This document shows positions 1 to 11,644 of a DNA stretch of 64,000 nucleotides, in pieces. Below the pieces are notes generated by a model. The model made no database searches. It was not told the DNA's origin and worked only from the letters and a program-made list of their open reading frames with translations. Position numbers and translations under genes: made by a program. How positions within the stretch are numbered: the first letter of the stretch is position 1; every line of letters starts with the position of its first letter. This DNA comes from Panulirus ornatus (Eukaryota; Arthropoda; Malacostraca; Decapoda; Palinuridae), in NCBI RefSeq assembly GCF_036320965.1, contig NC_092225.1, positions 76,194,435-76,258,434 of the forward strand. The letters run 5' to 3'.

Positions 1-462
1 GGTGTCGACGTACTGTCAATGGATTGAACCAGGGAATATGAAGCGTCTGGGGTAAACCATGGAAAGTTTTGTGGGGACTGGATGTGGAAAGGGAGCTGTA
101 GTTTCGGTAGACTACACATGACTGCCAGAGACTGAGGGTAAACGAATGTGACCTCTGTAGTCTTTTCCTAGCGCTACCTCGAAGGCGCGCGGGGGGAGGG
201 GGGGTGCTATATCATATGTGGCGGGGTGGCGACGAGAATGGATGAGGGCAGCAAGTATGAATATGTGCATGTGTATATATGTATGTCTTTGTATGTATAT
301 GTATGTATACGTTGAAATGTATAGGTATGTACATGTGCGTGTGTGGGCGTTTATGTATATACACGTGTATGTGGAAGGGTTGGGCCATTCTTTCGTCTGT
401 TCCCTTGCGCTACCTCGCTAACGCGGGAGACAGCGACAAAGTATAATAATAATAAAAAATAT
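1..462 (+). mobile_element. Main LINE, long-form 3' UTR fragment (cut by window edge)
   Basis: This matches the long 3' UTR that follows the main LINE ORF elsewhere (compare 60,613-61,080). In order it has the post-stop stretch with GGGGTAAACCATGGAAAG (near 50-67), an internal TTTCCTAGCGCTACCTCG motif (near 165), a TG/TA-rich central part, and the terminal motif TTGCGCTACCTCGC followed by GCGGGAGACAGCGACAAAG. The tail is AT-rich. No ORF sequence is present, and base 1 already lies in the UTR, so the rest of the copy is probably outside the window to the left. Non-coding; translated cysteine/tyrosine-rich frames here are artefacts of the TG/TA repeats. Confidence 0.85.
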
Positions 463-581
<119 letters not shown>

Positions 582-724
582 GAGGGCACTAAGTCCTGTT
601 TGTGGTTTGCTAAGTTCTAGAGTGAGAAAGCGGTGTATGTTAAGTTTCACCATACGTATGGGATTCGAAAGCTCCAAAATATGAATCCATAATGCTGCGG
701 TACCGCACATTTGCAGAAATAGGG

Positions 725-1555
725 TTCGTCAGCACATGGTCGTAAGCGTCGGCCAGATACAGAAGCCACTGTTGCTGCAGCAACGAGGAGTCTCAGGAAG
801 CGCCGGAGAATATTGTCTTTGGAGATGGGAATGCCACACACGTCATTCCAGCATTAAAGTCCGGCGTTACTGGATAATGTACCCATACCGCATGCAGCGT
901 CTTCAAGCATGACGCGATCGAGACCATCAAACGCGACTGATGTTTGCAAGTCACATGTGCAAGGGAATGGAGTTTGTCATGAATCTTTTCAAGAGGTGGC
1001 GCTAGATAAATAAGGCGACATTCCGTGTCAGTGGCAGGGTGAATACCCATCACGTTATAGTATGGGGAACTGAAACCTCCACGACATCTACGAACTTAGA
1101 AGGGCAAGTCTCAAAGTTAAAGTTTAGAGTGTAGTGACTCACGACAAGGTGTACGGGCCCTTCTTCTTCACTAAGGAGCCAAAGCGTTAACATGAAACAG
1201 TTGTTCCGTGCCACAACTACAACAGGAAAACCTGAACATGGTCATTTGCCAGCCAGATGGACCACAACCACCCCACTGGTCACTGGAACTCCGTGCCTTC
1301 CAGACCACACGTCCAACGATAACTGATGTGATCGCGGTGAGCCTACTAATTGACCTCCAAATTCAGCGGAGTTAAAGCCCTGATTTCTTTGTGTAGGGGT
1401 TCGTGAGGAACATTGTGCATGTTCAACGGTGTAAGGACACTGATGATTAGGATAAAACTGCCACATTTTCACGCAAACCACACTGATGTTTGATACAGCG
1501 GGAAGAATTGGCCTGTCGTTATGATCCTACTTTGGCAGTCACAGTCTCCCATCTT
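725..1555 (+). pseudogene. Tc1/mariner (IS630-like) transposase remnant
   Basis: Pieces of an arthropod Tc1/mariner-type transposase can be read in shifting frames on the plus strand. Near 725-860 is a helix-turn-helix-like stretch (TEATVAAATRSLRKRRR, then MGMPHTSFQ). Near 1,030-1,075 is GRVNTHHVIVWGTE, the usual stretch before the second catalytic Asp. Near 1,155-1,185 is GPFFFTKEP, then a degraded DG..PHW segment near 1,255-1,290 that normally carries that Asp. A C-terminal ELACRYDP-like stretch follows near 1,500. Several stops and frameshifts break the frame, and catalytic residues cannot be followed throughout. Terminal inverted repeats were not located. The family call rests on remembered motif order; the protein is certainly non-functional. 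Confidence 0.7.
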
Positions 1556-2486
1556 TGGAGGCAATGTGTGCCAAATACTGGACTATACAATATAACTGTT
1601 TCCATTTCACAGCATTTTTCATTTATCCATCCCCAAACGGATCATCCCATACATGTAACGCTGCAAATATCAACATACAAAACTAAAGGTTTTATTTCCT
1701 TGACTCTATTCTTTGTATAGACTACTCGATACAGTGTTTTACCGCTTTCATGTGTTGTAAAAATAAAAAAATATATTTTTTTTTACTCCGGCGCTAACAT
1801 AATTACATCAATATACGTACTTTTTATTTTAGATACCGCAGTAGAATGTTTTACGTTTCATATTTAATTATTCCATTCAAACTCAGCGGAACTACAGTAT
1901 ATGAATTCTGGGTTTCATTTCTCTTTACATTATGTCTTTTCTGGTGCAGCAAGATATACTCAGCAAGTTTTACGGTTAATAAAAACATTAAAAAATCAAT
2001 TGTCAGTCCATACCAATTTAATGCAGTGCACACAATACCTGGCACTCTCAACTGAGCTGTATAAATAATAACAATCAATGTGCTTGTCAGGTAAATTGGT
2101 AAATGACCTGCTATACATACGTCTACCATCCATTGCCATCATCTCTAATGTTTGCAGAAGTCAACTGACTTTTCCTGGGAAAAGTGAAAAATTTTATAGC
2201 AAGAGGAGAGACGTAAAGCTTTATCAACGCTCGCTCTCCTTTCCCAATCTGTAAGGTAACACGTTTTCACCACAAATGTAATATGAAAGACCAGATGTGC
2301 ATAACTTAAGCGTTTGTAAATATCTATCAAGATGTGTGATCCTGATCCTATGGGAGCGAGATCAAAAATGATTTACCGAAAACAGTGTGTTTATAAAAAT
2401 ATGGGCCTTTGCTTTTCATGTGACAAAAATGCTGTCAGTGCTGCACTTCACGGGCCTAAAAAGAAATACAAACTAATAAAACTTTT
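1556..2486. other. No gene seen
   Basis: AT-rich sequence with only short frames and no recognisable motif. It may include the eroded right flank of the Tc1/mariner remnant. Confidence 0.5.
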
Positions 2487-2690
2487 TCATCCTTGGGGAG
2501 AGGGGAGAAAAGAATACTTCCCACGTATTCCCTGCGCGTCGTAGAAGACGACTTAAAGGGGAGGGAGCGGGGGGGGCTGGAAATCCTTCCCTCCCGTTTC
2601 TAATTTCCCAAAAGGAACAAAGAAGGGGGCCAAGTGAGGATATTCCCTCTAAGGCTCAGTCCTCTTTTCTTAACGCTACCTCGCTCAAGC
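2487..2690 (+). mobile_element. SINE-like repeat: LINE 5'-UTR head plus LINE-like 3' end
   Basis: The head (CTTGGGGAGAGGGGAGAAAA, then ACTTCCCACGTATTCCCTGC and a G-rich run) matches the leader upstream of the ATG in the full-length LINE at 46,610-46,738, read on the other strand. The middle (AAGAAGGGGGCC, AAGGCTCAG) is a diverged counterpart of the first codons of that LINE. The end, TTAACGCTACCTCGCT, matches the first arm of the conserved LINE 3' hairpin and then stops. The unit is therefore a short element made of the two ends of the LINE, possibly a SINE using the LINE machinery. No A-rich tail is preserved here. Confidence 0.6.
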
Positions 2691-4285
2691 GTACTTCTTA
2701 TGAAGCGCGGCGGGCATCCTCCATCCTTACAAGATTCTTCTTTATTATGCGATAAAGACAAACGATAAAAACAAACCGAATTCGGCTTGACTAACTGTGC
2801 ATCACTGGTTCTCAGCCTTTTACCTATGAGGACCCATGTCAGTTTTATCCAAGATTACTGCGACCCCACTGAAGAATAAGGTTAACATTAACTTCTCTGA
2901 AAAAAACATTTATGATTGACATCCAAGAATAACTCTGAAAAAACATTTATGATTGACATCCAAGAATAAAACATGATTAACTGCTTACTAAAACCAGAAA
3001 AAAAAAAAACAAGACAACTGAAAGCTACGGTGAACGCACGCAGCATAAATATTGACGCGAGAGAACCGCCGATTTTGGCATCTAAACAGACATGTTTTGA
3101 CTGCCGTGGAGAGGTCCCGGTGGCCGCATGACCCTGCCAATAAAATGCATCTTTAATAACGCGTCAATTACTTCAGGAATTACGTAAAGAAAAACTGTTT
3201 AGTTTTTCAGTCATACCGCGTGGAACGTGTTAAAACTAAAGTATTTCATAAATCCATCCTACGTAAATATTTTAAAGGAAAAACTCTCATTATACGTTTG
3301 CAACATTTAAGAGGTGCATAAACACTCGTTTGGATGAATAAATCAACTGTGAACGATGTTACTAAGCATTAAAAATTTCACTCAAGCACTTTCTAAGAAA
3401 AGTGGCTAACTTAACATACAGGCGACATACTTGATGCTTAAATATCGTTGGGCGAGAAAATCTGCAAAGAAAGAAAACAGCAGTGGGCTTTCCTTTCGTT
3501 GGTCCCAGAATACCATCTTTACCTCCACACCTAGATCTGAGAAGCCAAGCTGTGCGCACTGTTACTCGAATGAGGAGTTAGGCTACGTGAGACCGCTGCC
3601 TTCAGATCCACATACCCATCGATAGCCTGGCTGAGCAGGTACCTAATGTAGATATTATCCAGTGAGTTCTTGAGTTTCTCTACTGGTTGGTCCATGTTTT
3701 TATGTTGCAGGTATAGCGTTGAATTCAACTCTAAGTCCCAGGGTTTAAACTATTTATGGTACTTGAGTATTCTTAGTGTTCTGTGCGTTCCATATTGAGT
3801 TACTCTTAAGGTGGAATACAAAGTAATCGCAATTGTTGGTTATGGGCCAGGCCAGCCATATGCATTATCTAACAACTTTCGTTCTAGCTAACAACTTTCG
3901 TACTAGCCTTCCTGAGCCGTGTATCCAGGATTGGGTCATGGGGAAGGTGGGAAGGGCGAATCTTTTTATGAACTAGTCAAGATAGTGATGAAAAGATCAA
4001 AACAAGAGTGGTAAGAACACACTATTTTGGAGAGCTGCACTTTTTGAGTTAATTTGAATGTTAAAGCAAGTCACTAGCATTTATAAAATTTTCATAAAAC
4101 AATAAATCTGATATCTAATAACGTATAACTGCTGAGAGCAATAATAAAGCATGTCCGTGGACACTTTTGTCAGACAAATTTCGTTACTGAAAGCATGTTA
4201 GTGTTTTGAGGAAGATGAAACGGTGACCCGTTGTTGAACTGGTCACTGGTGCAAATCAATAAATGGACTAAAGGGAGTTAGAATA
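2691..4285. other. No gene seen; small local duplications
   Basis: No convincing coding region. It contains a 38-bp tandem duplication (listed separately) and a short repeat of CTAACAACTTTCG near 3,870-3,905. The frames of about 60 codons here have no recognisable motif. Confidence 0.5.
2895..2969. repeat. 38-bp tandem duplication
   Basis: CTCTGAAAAAAACATTTATG and what follows (2,895-2,932) is repeated at 2,933-2,969 with one A fewer. It looks recent. Confidence 0.85.
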
Positions 4286-4459
4286 AATGTGAAAATTTAT
4301 AAACCATTAATAATTAGGGTCTCGTACACTGTACATCTCAAGGGAAGAGACAATCTCCCCCTCCCAAGAATAATTGTGAAAATTTATAAACCATTAATAA
4401 TTAGGTTCTCGTACACTGTACATCTCAAGGGGAAACACAATCTCCTTCCCCACCTTTCC
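4286..4459. repeat. 87-bp tandem duplication
   Basis: The block starting GTGAAAATTTATAAACCATT near 4,289 recurs 87 bp downstream near 4,376 with few differences. No coding content. Confidence 0.85.
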
Positions 4460-4559
4460 TTCACAAATACTATAGCCGTTTCTCCTGATGACAAAGGAAC
4501 TCTTTTTGGTTTTCTCTTCTCTTATAACTTATATGTTCTGTCTAGTAGTGAGGGGCATA

Positions 4560-5375
4560 TAAGCAGCCAGGAGCACAAACCAAAGTAATACCTATACAGG
4601 GGGAAAGTGAACGAACATCACAGCACAGGAAAAGCAGGTCAAGTTTTCAAGTTAGCCTGGGAGAGTTTATAAGGTGAACTGCTTTCAACTCACCTCTGTC
4701 AAGTAAGGATGTAGAGCTAGAACCACCCAAGATGTGTAAGCAGTACTCCATGCAAGGACAAATAAATATTTAACATAAACATAGCAACTGTTTGGAAGAA
4801 GAGAAATTTCTACATCTATTTCTTAGAGACTGAACTAGCTATTTCCATAATCTGGGGTTTCCAAGAAAGAATGGATGTAAAAGTAATAGCAAGTACGTTC
4901 CTTGAGTCAAGAGGTGGAACTGTAGAACCATCAAAGGAGATAGGAAAGTTGAGAGGAATTTTCGATAGATGGGTAAAAACTGGGTGTTGGAAGCATAAAG
5001 CTGAACCAGACTTCATCTACCACAAAAGTATCCTGTTCAAGTCTGAGTTTACTGAGGAAGTTGTGTCGATACGAGAGTCAAATCGAGTGAGAGGAGCAGC
5101 AATGAAGTATGTGGAGAAACACTTTGTTGAGTCATAAGAATGTGTGTGCTTTTGGTTACTTGTGGAAGAAAGGAAATCATTGATAAAAAGGAAAAAAATT
5201 ATAGGAGAAAAGACAACCTTGAGGGACGTGGTACCACTGTCGATGGAGAAAGGGGAAGAGGATGAGCCATCAACAACCATAAAGATCGATCAGCCAGAGA
5301 AGAAGCTAGATATGAGGGAGCATAGTAAGGGAGGGAAGCCAAATGAGGGAAGCTTAGAGATGAGACCCTGATGGC
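4560..5375 (-). mobile_element. Jockey-like LINE remnant (RT domain)
   Basis: On the minus strand two broken frames resemble the middle and end of a jockey-type reverse transcriptase. 5,280-5,017 carries FFLFINDFLSSTSN, normally just before the YADD box; the catalytic box is degraded to HSYDST. 5,016-4,816 carries FPISFDGSTVPPLDSRNV and LAITFTSILSWKPQI. Further along, 4,800-4,560 matches the C-terminal stretch that is better preserved at 10,518-10,745. Frameshifts and stops make it non-functional. This family is distinct from the main LINE: different RT motifs and a different C-terminal domain. Confidence 0.75.
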
Positions 5376-5392
5376 ACACTGTCAAAAACTTA

Positions 5393-5603
5393 CTGGAACG
5401 ATGTGGTATACTGGGGTCGATGTGCTGTCAATGGAATGAACCAGGGCATATGAAGAGTCTGGGGTAAACCATGGAAAGGTCAGTGGTGCCTGAACGTGGA
5501 TAGGGAGCTGTGGTTTTGGCACATTACACATGACAGCTAGAGACTGAGTGTGAACGAATGTGGCCTTTTTTTTCTATCTGTTTTATTGGTGCTATCTTGC
5601 CGA
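5393..5603 (+). mobile_element. Main LINE fragment: ORF end and start of 3' UTR
   Basis: It begins at the last codons of the LINE ORF (the NDVVYxG end, near 5,397-5,415), continues through GGGGTAAACCATGGAAAG, and stops at the internal GCGCTACC-like motif (near 5,590), where it abuts a minus-strand EN fragment. Heavily substituted. Confidence 0.75.
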
Positions 5604-5850
5604 AACACTTGCCTTTCATGATCTTTCTTCTCATGACCAGGTGCATAGGCACCAATAATCACCCAACTCTCATATCAATCTAGAATTTACTTTCTTACAA
5701 TCTATCACACACTCCCACAACTCCTGCTTCAACCCCTGACTTTACTCCCAATACTTTTCCAAACCATTCTTCCCCTTACCCTTGAGGCAGAACATCCAGG
5801 TTTCTTTTCTCAAACATACTACCTACCTCTCCTTTCTTCTCATCATATAT
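5604..5850 (-). mobile_element. Main LINE fragment: EN N-terminus
   Basis: The reverse complement matches the EN start of the full-length copy (46,200-46,520). It includes the stretch before the GDLNA motif, the SGV-ERT region and the DVLALSETK region in degraded form. It then joins a TA/CA-rich 3' UTR segment at 5,850. It is probably a separate fragment from the block that follows. Confidence 0.65.
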
Positions 5851-8800
5851 ACATATACATATATACACATGTAAATATTCATACTTACTCCCCTTCATCC
5901 ACTCCCAGCACAACCCCTCCCCACAGGAAACAGCATTAACACCCCCTGCCTGAGTGAGGAAGCGCCAGGAAACAGACAAAAAAGGTTACATCCACTCACA
6001 TTCATTCTTTAGCTGTCATGTGTAATGCACCAAAGCTACAGCTCCCTATTCCCATCTAGAAACAACAGACCTTTCCATGGTTTACCCCAAACATTTCACA
6101 TGCCCTGGTTCAGTACATTGACAGCACATCGACCTCAGTATACCACATTGTTCCAGTTCACTCTTTTCCATGCATGCCTTTCACCCTCCTACATGTTAAG
6201 GCCCTGAATGCTCAAAATCTTTTTCACTCCATCTTTCCACCAACAATTTGGTCTCCTGCTTCTCCTTGTTCCCTCCACCTATGACACATATATCCTATTT
6301 GTCAACCTTTCCTAACTCATTCTCTCCATATGTCCTGACCATTTCAACACAGCTTCTGCTCTCTCAGCCACACTTTTTATTACAAAACATCTCTCTTAGC
6401 CTTTCTTTACTTATTCAATCAAACCAACTCACACCACATACTGTCCTCAAACATTTCTTTGCCAATGCATCCATCCTTCTCTATGCAACCCTATCTATAG
6501 CCCATGCCTTGCAACCATATAATACTGTTGGAAATAATATTCCTTCAAACATATCCATTTTTGCTTTCTGGGATAACATTCACTCTTTCCATACATTCTT
6601 CATCACTCCCAGAACCTTCGCCTCCTACCCCATCCACGGACTCAATTTCACTTCCATGGTTTCAGTCATTGCCATGTCCACTCCCAGATAACTAAAACAC
6701 TTCCCCTCCTCCATTTTTCTCCATTCAAACTTACATCCCAACTAACTTGTCCCTCAACCCTGCTGTACATAATAACCTTGCTTTTATTCACATAAACTCT
6801 CAACTTTCTCATTTCACACACTTTTCCAAACTAAGTCACCAACTTCTGCAGTTTCTCCTCAAATCAGCCATTAGTGCTGTATCATCTGTGAACAACAACA
6901 ATTGAGTCAATTCCTAGGCCCTCTCATCCCAAAAGACTGCATACTTGCCCCTTTCTCCAAAACTCTTGCATTTACCTCCATGACCACCCCATCCATAAAC
7001 AAATTAAACAACCATGGTAACATCACACACCCCTGTCATAAACTGACCTTCACTGGGAACCAATCACTCACTTCCTACTCAAACACATGCCTTACACCTT
7101 TAATAAAAACTTCTCTGCTTCTTGCAGCATACCTCCCACACCATATATTCTTAAGGCCTTCCACAAAGCATCTCTATCAACCCTATCATATGGCTTTTCC
7201 AGAACCATAAATGCCACATACAAATCCATTTATTCTTTCTAAGGATTTCTCACATACATTCTTCAAAGTAAACACCTGATCCACACATTCTCTACCACTT
7301 CTGAAACCACACTGCTCCTCCCCAGTCTGATGTTCTGCACATATAATATTGTAGGAACCACTGTTCCTTCAGACACCCACTTTCGCTCTCCCAAACAACA
7401 TTCTCTTGTTTCATACATTCTTCACTGCTCCCACAGCCTTTGCTCCCTCTCCTACCCAACGACTCACTTCCACTTCCATAGTTCCAGTTACATTTGCTGC
7501 CACATCCACTCCTAGGTATCTAAACCTAGGTATCTAAAACACTATATTTTCCTTTACTTTTTCTCCAATCAAACACATCCCAACTAACCTGTCCCTCAAC
7601 CCTGCTAAACCTAATAACCTTGCTTTTATTCATATTCACTCTTAACTTTCTCCTTTCACACTCTTCCAAAGTCAGTCATCAACTTCTGCAGTTTCTCACT
7701 AGAATCTGCCAGCAGTCCTGTATCATCAGCAAACATAAATTGACTCACTTCTCAGGTCCTCTCATCTCCCACAGACTGCATTCTCGTCCTTCTCTCCAAG
7801 AAGCTCACATTCACCTCCCACACAAACCTACTCATTAATAAATTAAACAACCATGGTGACATCACACATATCTTCAGCTCAACCTTCACTTGGAACAATT
7901 CATTCTCCTCTATTCCTACTCGCAAACAAGCCTTAGAACCTTGGTAAAAACCTCTCATTGCTTACAGCAGCTTTCCTTCCACACTGTATATTCTTAAGAC
8001 CTTCCCGAAAGCATCTCTAACAACCCTATCACAAGATTTCTCCAGATCTACAAATACCACATATAAATCCATCTGTTTTTTCAAAGTATTTCTCACACAC
8101 AATCTTTAAAGCAAAGACCTGACACACACAACCTCTATCCACACTGCTCCTTCCCAATCCAATGCCCTGTACATGCCTTCACTAAATCTATAACCTCCCA
8201 TACAACTTACCAAATATGCTCAACAAACCTATTCCTCTATAGTTTAAACACACCTTTATCACACTTGTCTTTACACAATGGCATTATACATGCATTCTGC
8301 CAATCCTTACTAACCAATTAGCAACACAGTCACCCCCTTTCTTAATAAATTCAACTGCAATACCAACCACTCCAGCTGCCTTGCCAATTTTCATCTTACG
8401 CAAGGCTTTCACCACCTCTTCTCTCTATTCCAAACCACTCTCTGTGACTCTCTCACTCCACATACCATCTCTACCCACATCTGACTTAGTGCATCTCCTC
8501 CTCATTTCATGACTACCTGTTATCAATACCCCTATTGCCTACTTGAATCATGTTCCCATTTGCACTCTCATCTTTTGCACATTATTTACCTCCTCACAAA
8601 ATATCTTATCCTCCCTAAAGTTTACTGATACTCACCCCAACACTCATTTGCCCTCTTTTCAACCCCTTCACCTTCCTCTTGACCTCCTGCTGCTTTCTCT
8701 TATATATCCCCCAATCATTTGCACTCCTTTCCTTTAAGTACTACCAAAATGCCTCTTTTCTCTTTCAATACCAACTTTACTTCTCCATCCCATCACTCAC

Positions 8801-9645
8801 TACCATTTCTAATCTGCCAACTTCTCACCTTCTGCATGCCACATACATATCTTGCATATGCCTGCACTGCTTCCCTAAATACCTTACATTCCTCACCCAC
8901 TCCCCTTGCTTCATTTACTCTCACCTTTTGCCATTCTGAACTCAATCTCTCAAGGTATTTTTTCAAACAAGTCTATTTTTCATGCTCGCTAACTCTCATC
9001 AACACTGTTTCCTTTTTTTGAAACGTCTGCTAATCTCCACCCTTGCCTCAACAAGACATCCCATCAGCTACACCTCTCAGCACATTTACATCCAAAATAT
9101 CTGTTTTACACATCTATCAATTAATGTGTAATCCAATAATACCCACGGGCCATCTCTGGTATTCACATAAGTACACGTGTACATCCCTCTTTTTAAAACT
9201 AGGTATTGCCAATCACAAGTCTCTCTTCAGCACACATCTCCACAAGGTGTTCACCATTACCATTTATAACACTGAATATCCCATTTGCTCCAATTATTCC
9301 CTCAACTATCATATTACCTACATTTGCATTTAAATCACCCATCACTAACACCCAGTCTCTTACATCAAAACTGTTGACACACTCACTCAGCAGCTACAAA
9401 AATACATGCCTCTAATGATCTTTCTTCTCATGGCAAGGTGCATTAGCACTAATAATCACCTCTCTCACCCTCCATTTTGAGTTTTAACATCAATTTAGAA
9501 TTCACTTTCTTACACTATCACACACTTGCGCAACTCCTGCTTTTGGACCAGTGCTAATCCTTCCTTGACACTTGTCCTCTCACCAACCCCTAACTTTATT
9601 CCTTGAGCTTTGTATCACTAAAGAGCCAGAACTCTCTCCCATAAA
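5851..9645 (-). mobile_element. Old, rearranged main LINE copy
   Basis: Read on the minus strand, 9,645-7,332 covers EN (GDLNA equivalent near 9,335), the linker, RT (FADD equivalent near 7,720) and the C-terminal domain as far as the CEAWAMD region. At 7,331 the order jumps back: 7,331-6,165 again holds RT (HQIGEEQ region) to the C-terminal end. A 3' UTR at 6,165-5,851 follows. Many stops and frameshifts are spread over the whole length, so no frame longer than about 150 codons survives. It is clearly one of the oldest copies here. The doubled RT/C-terminal order resembles the unit of the 3,189-bp array. Confidence 0.75.
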
Positions 9646-9684
9646 CAAAGCAACTCTCTTTAGTTCCCATTTCTCCTGAGAGAT

Positions 9685-10386
9685 TTTAGGGAGTCATATG
9701 TAGTTCCCCTTGACATATCTTTTAACAAGGTGTGGCATCAGGGTCTCACCTCTAGGCTCCTATCTTTTGGCTTCTCTTACTCACTTTGCTCCTTCATCTA
9801 TCTATGCTTCTGTGGTTGTTGATGAATCAGCCTACCACCTTTTTCCATCAACAGCGGTGTCCCTCAAGGTACTGTCCTGTCCCCTACACTTTTACTCCAT
9901 TTTTTTTCCAATGATTTCCTCTCCTCCACAAATAATCAAATGCACTCATACACTCATGACAACATTGCATCCATCCACATCCTTCAATTCTGCTCCTTCT
10001 TCTCTCACTCAATCTGCATCTCATCTTGTCACAACTTCCTCGATAAACTCAAACTTGAACAGCATATCTCAGTGGCAAGATGAAATCTAGTTAAGTTTAA
10101 TGCCTCCAAACCCCAGTTTCAACTCATCTTTCAATCAAAATCTCCACATAATTCTCATCTCTCTCTAAATGGTTCTGTATTTCCACCTATTGACTCAATG
10201 AACATAATTTGTATTACTGCAACATCCACTCCTTCTTGGAAACCTCACATTACGGGTAAAGCTAAGTCTGCCTCTAAAAATCTGGATGTCCTGTTTAAAT
10301 GTCAAAACTTTTTTCTTCTAAATAGTTGCTCTCTTTATACAAAGGACTGACTCATCTTTGTATGGAGTACTGCTCCAATAAAACTT
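9685..10386 (+). mobile_element. Jockey-like LINE RT fragment
   Basis: A plus-strand remnant of the jockey-like RT. A KAFDRVWH-like stretch near 9,700-9,735 is degraded to NKVWHQ. The motif before the catalytic box is near 9,850-9,920, followed by SSINSNLNSISQWQDE. The region ends at LYTKD near 10,340. It is non-functional (stops, missing YADD). It lies directly against an oppositely oriented copy of the same family. Confidence 0.7.
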
Positions 10387-11644
10387 TAAGGTGCAGGGAA
10401 AGAAGCAGGTATCAAAATGGCCCATCCTTAAGTTGCTGATGGCCACACAATAATCATGTGATGCACGAACTTGCCTAGTATTGTGTGGTCTAGCCAGTGG
10501 TGTGGGCACACAAGCAGCTAGCTCTTGGGAGCAAAACCAAGGTAATACCTACAGAAGAGGGAAAGTGAACCAACAATGCAGCGAAGGGCAAAGGGGTCAA
10601 GTTTGGAAGTTAGCCTGGGACAGTTTATAAGTTGAATCACTTTTGACTCAACTCTGTCAACTAGGCATATAGAGATAGAACCACCCCAAATGTGAAAGCA
10701 GTACTCCATACATGGACGAATCAATCCTTTGTATAAATGGAGCAACTGTTCAGAAGAGAAGATGTTTCAGCATCTAAACAGAACACCCAGTTTCTTAAGA
10801 GGCAGACTTAGCCATTCATGTAACGTGCGGTTTCCGAAAACGAGTGGATGTTACAGTAATGCCAAGTATGTTCAATGAGTCAAGATGTGGCATTACAGAA
10901 CTGTCAAAGGAGAGATGAGAGTTGTGAGGTGTTCTGGATAGAGAGATGGGTAGAAACTGGGTCTTGGAGGCATTAAACTTAAAAAGATTTTGTCTACCCC
11001 ACTGAGATATCCTGTCCAAGTCTGAATTTACTGAGGAGGCTGTGTCAAGACAAGATGCAGACTGAGTAAGAGAAGAGGGAGCAGAATTGAAGGATGCGGA
11101 AGAATGCAGTGTTGAGTCGTCAGCTTACGAGTGCATTGGATTATTTTTGGAGGAGAGGAAATCATTGAATAAAGGAAAAAAAGTGTAGAAGACACAACAG
11201 AACCTTCAGGGACACCGCTGTTGATGAAGAAAAGTGGGGAGGTTGATCCATCAACAACCACAGAGATAGATCAGCAAAAGAGGAAGCTAGATGTGAAGGA
11301 GCAAAATGAGGGAGGGAAGCCAAAAGAGAGGAGCTTAGAGATGAAAACCCGATGCTAATCCTGTCAAAAGCCTTAAATATGTCAAGAGCAACTACAAAAG
11401 ACTCCTAAAAATCTTTCAGGGATGATGACCAGACATTAGTAAGATAAGTCAGAATAATACCTGTGGATCACACCTTACAAAAGACATACTGGTGATCAGA
11501 AAGAAGACTGAGGTCTTCGAGGTCTTTAACGCTATGGGAGTTGAAAAGAGATTCAAAGACTGGAAATGGAAGATGTCAAAGCAATAGGAAAATAGTTAAA
11601 GGTGACAGAAGTCACCTTTCTTAGGGATGGGATGTATCAATGCA
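10387..11644 (-). mobile_element. Jockey-like LINE RT and C-terminal fragment
   Basis: Minus-strand pieces, from 5' to 3': the IPKK region near 11,630; INSGVPEGSVVSSTLFFLYS at 11,261-11,028; ISQWGRQNLFKFNASKTQFL at 11,019-10,816; LYKGLIRPCMEYCFHIWGGS at 10,745-10,518; and PLARPHNTRQVRASHDYCVA at 10,509-10,318. The order matches a jockey-type RT with its usual C-terminal extension. Frameshifts separate the pieces. Together with 9,685-10,386 it forms an inverted pair, with the shared region at about 10,680-11,340. Confidence 0.75.
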
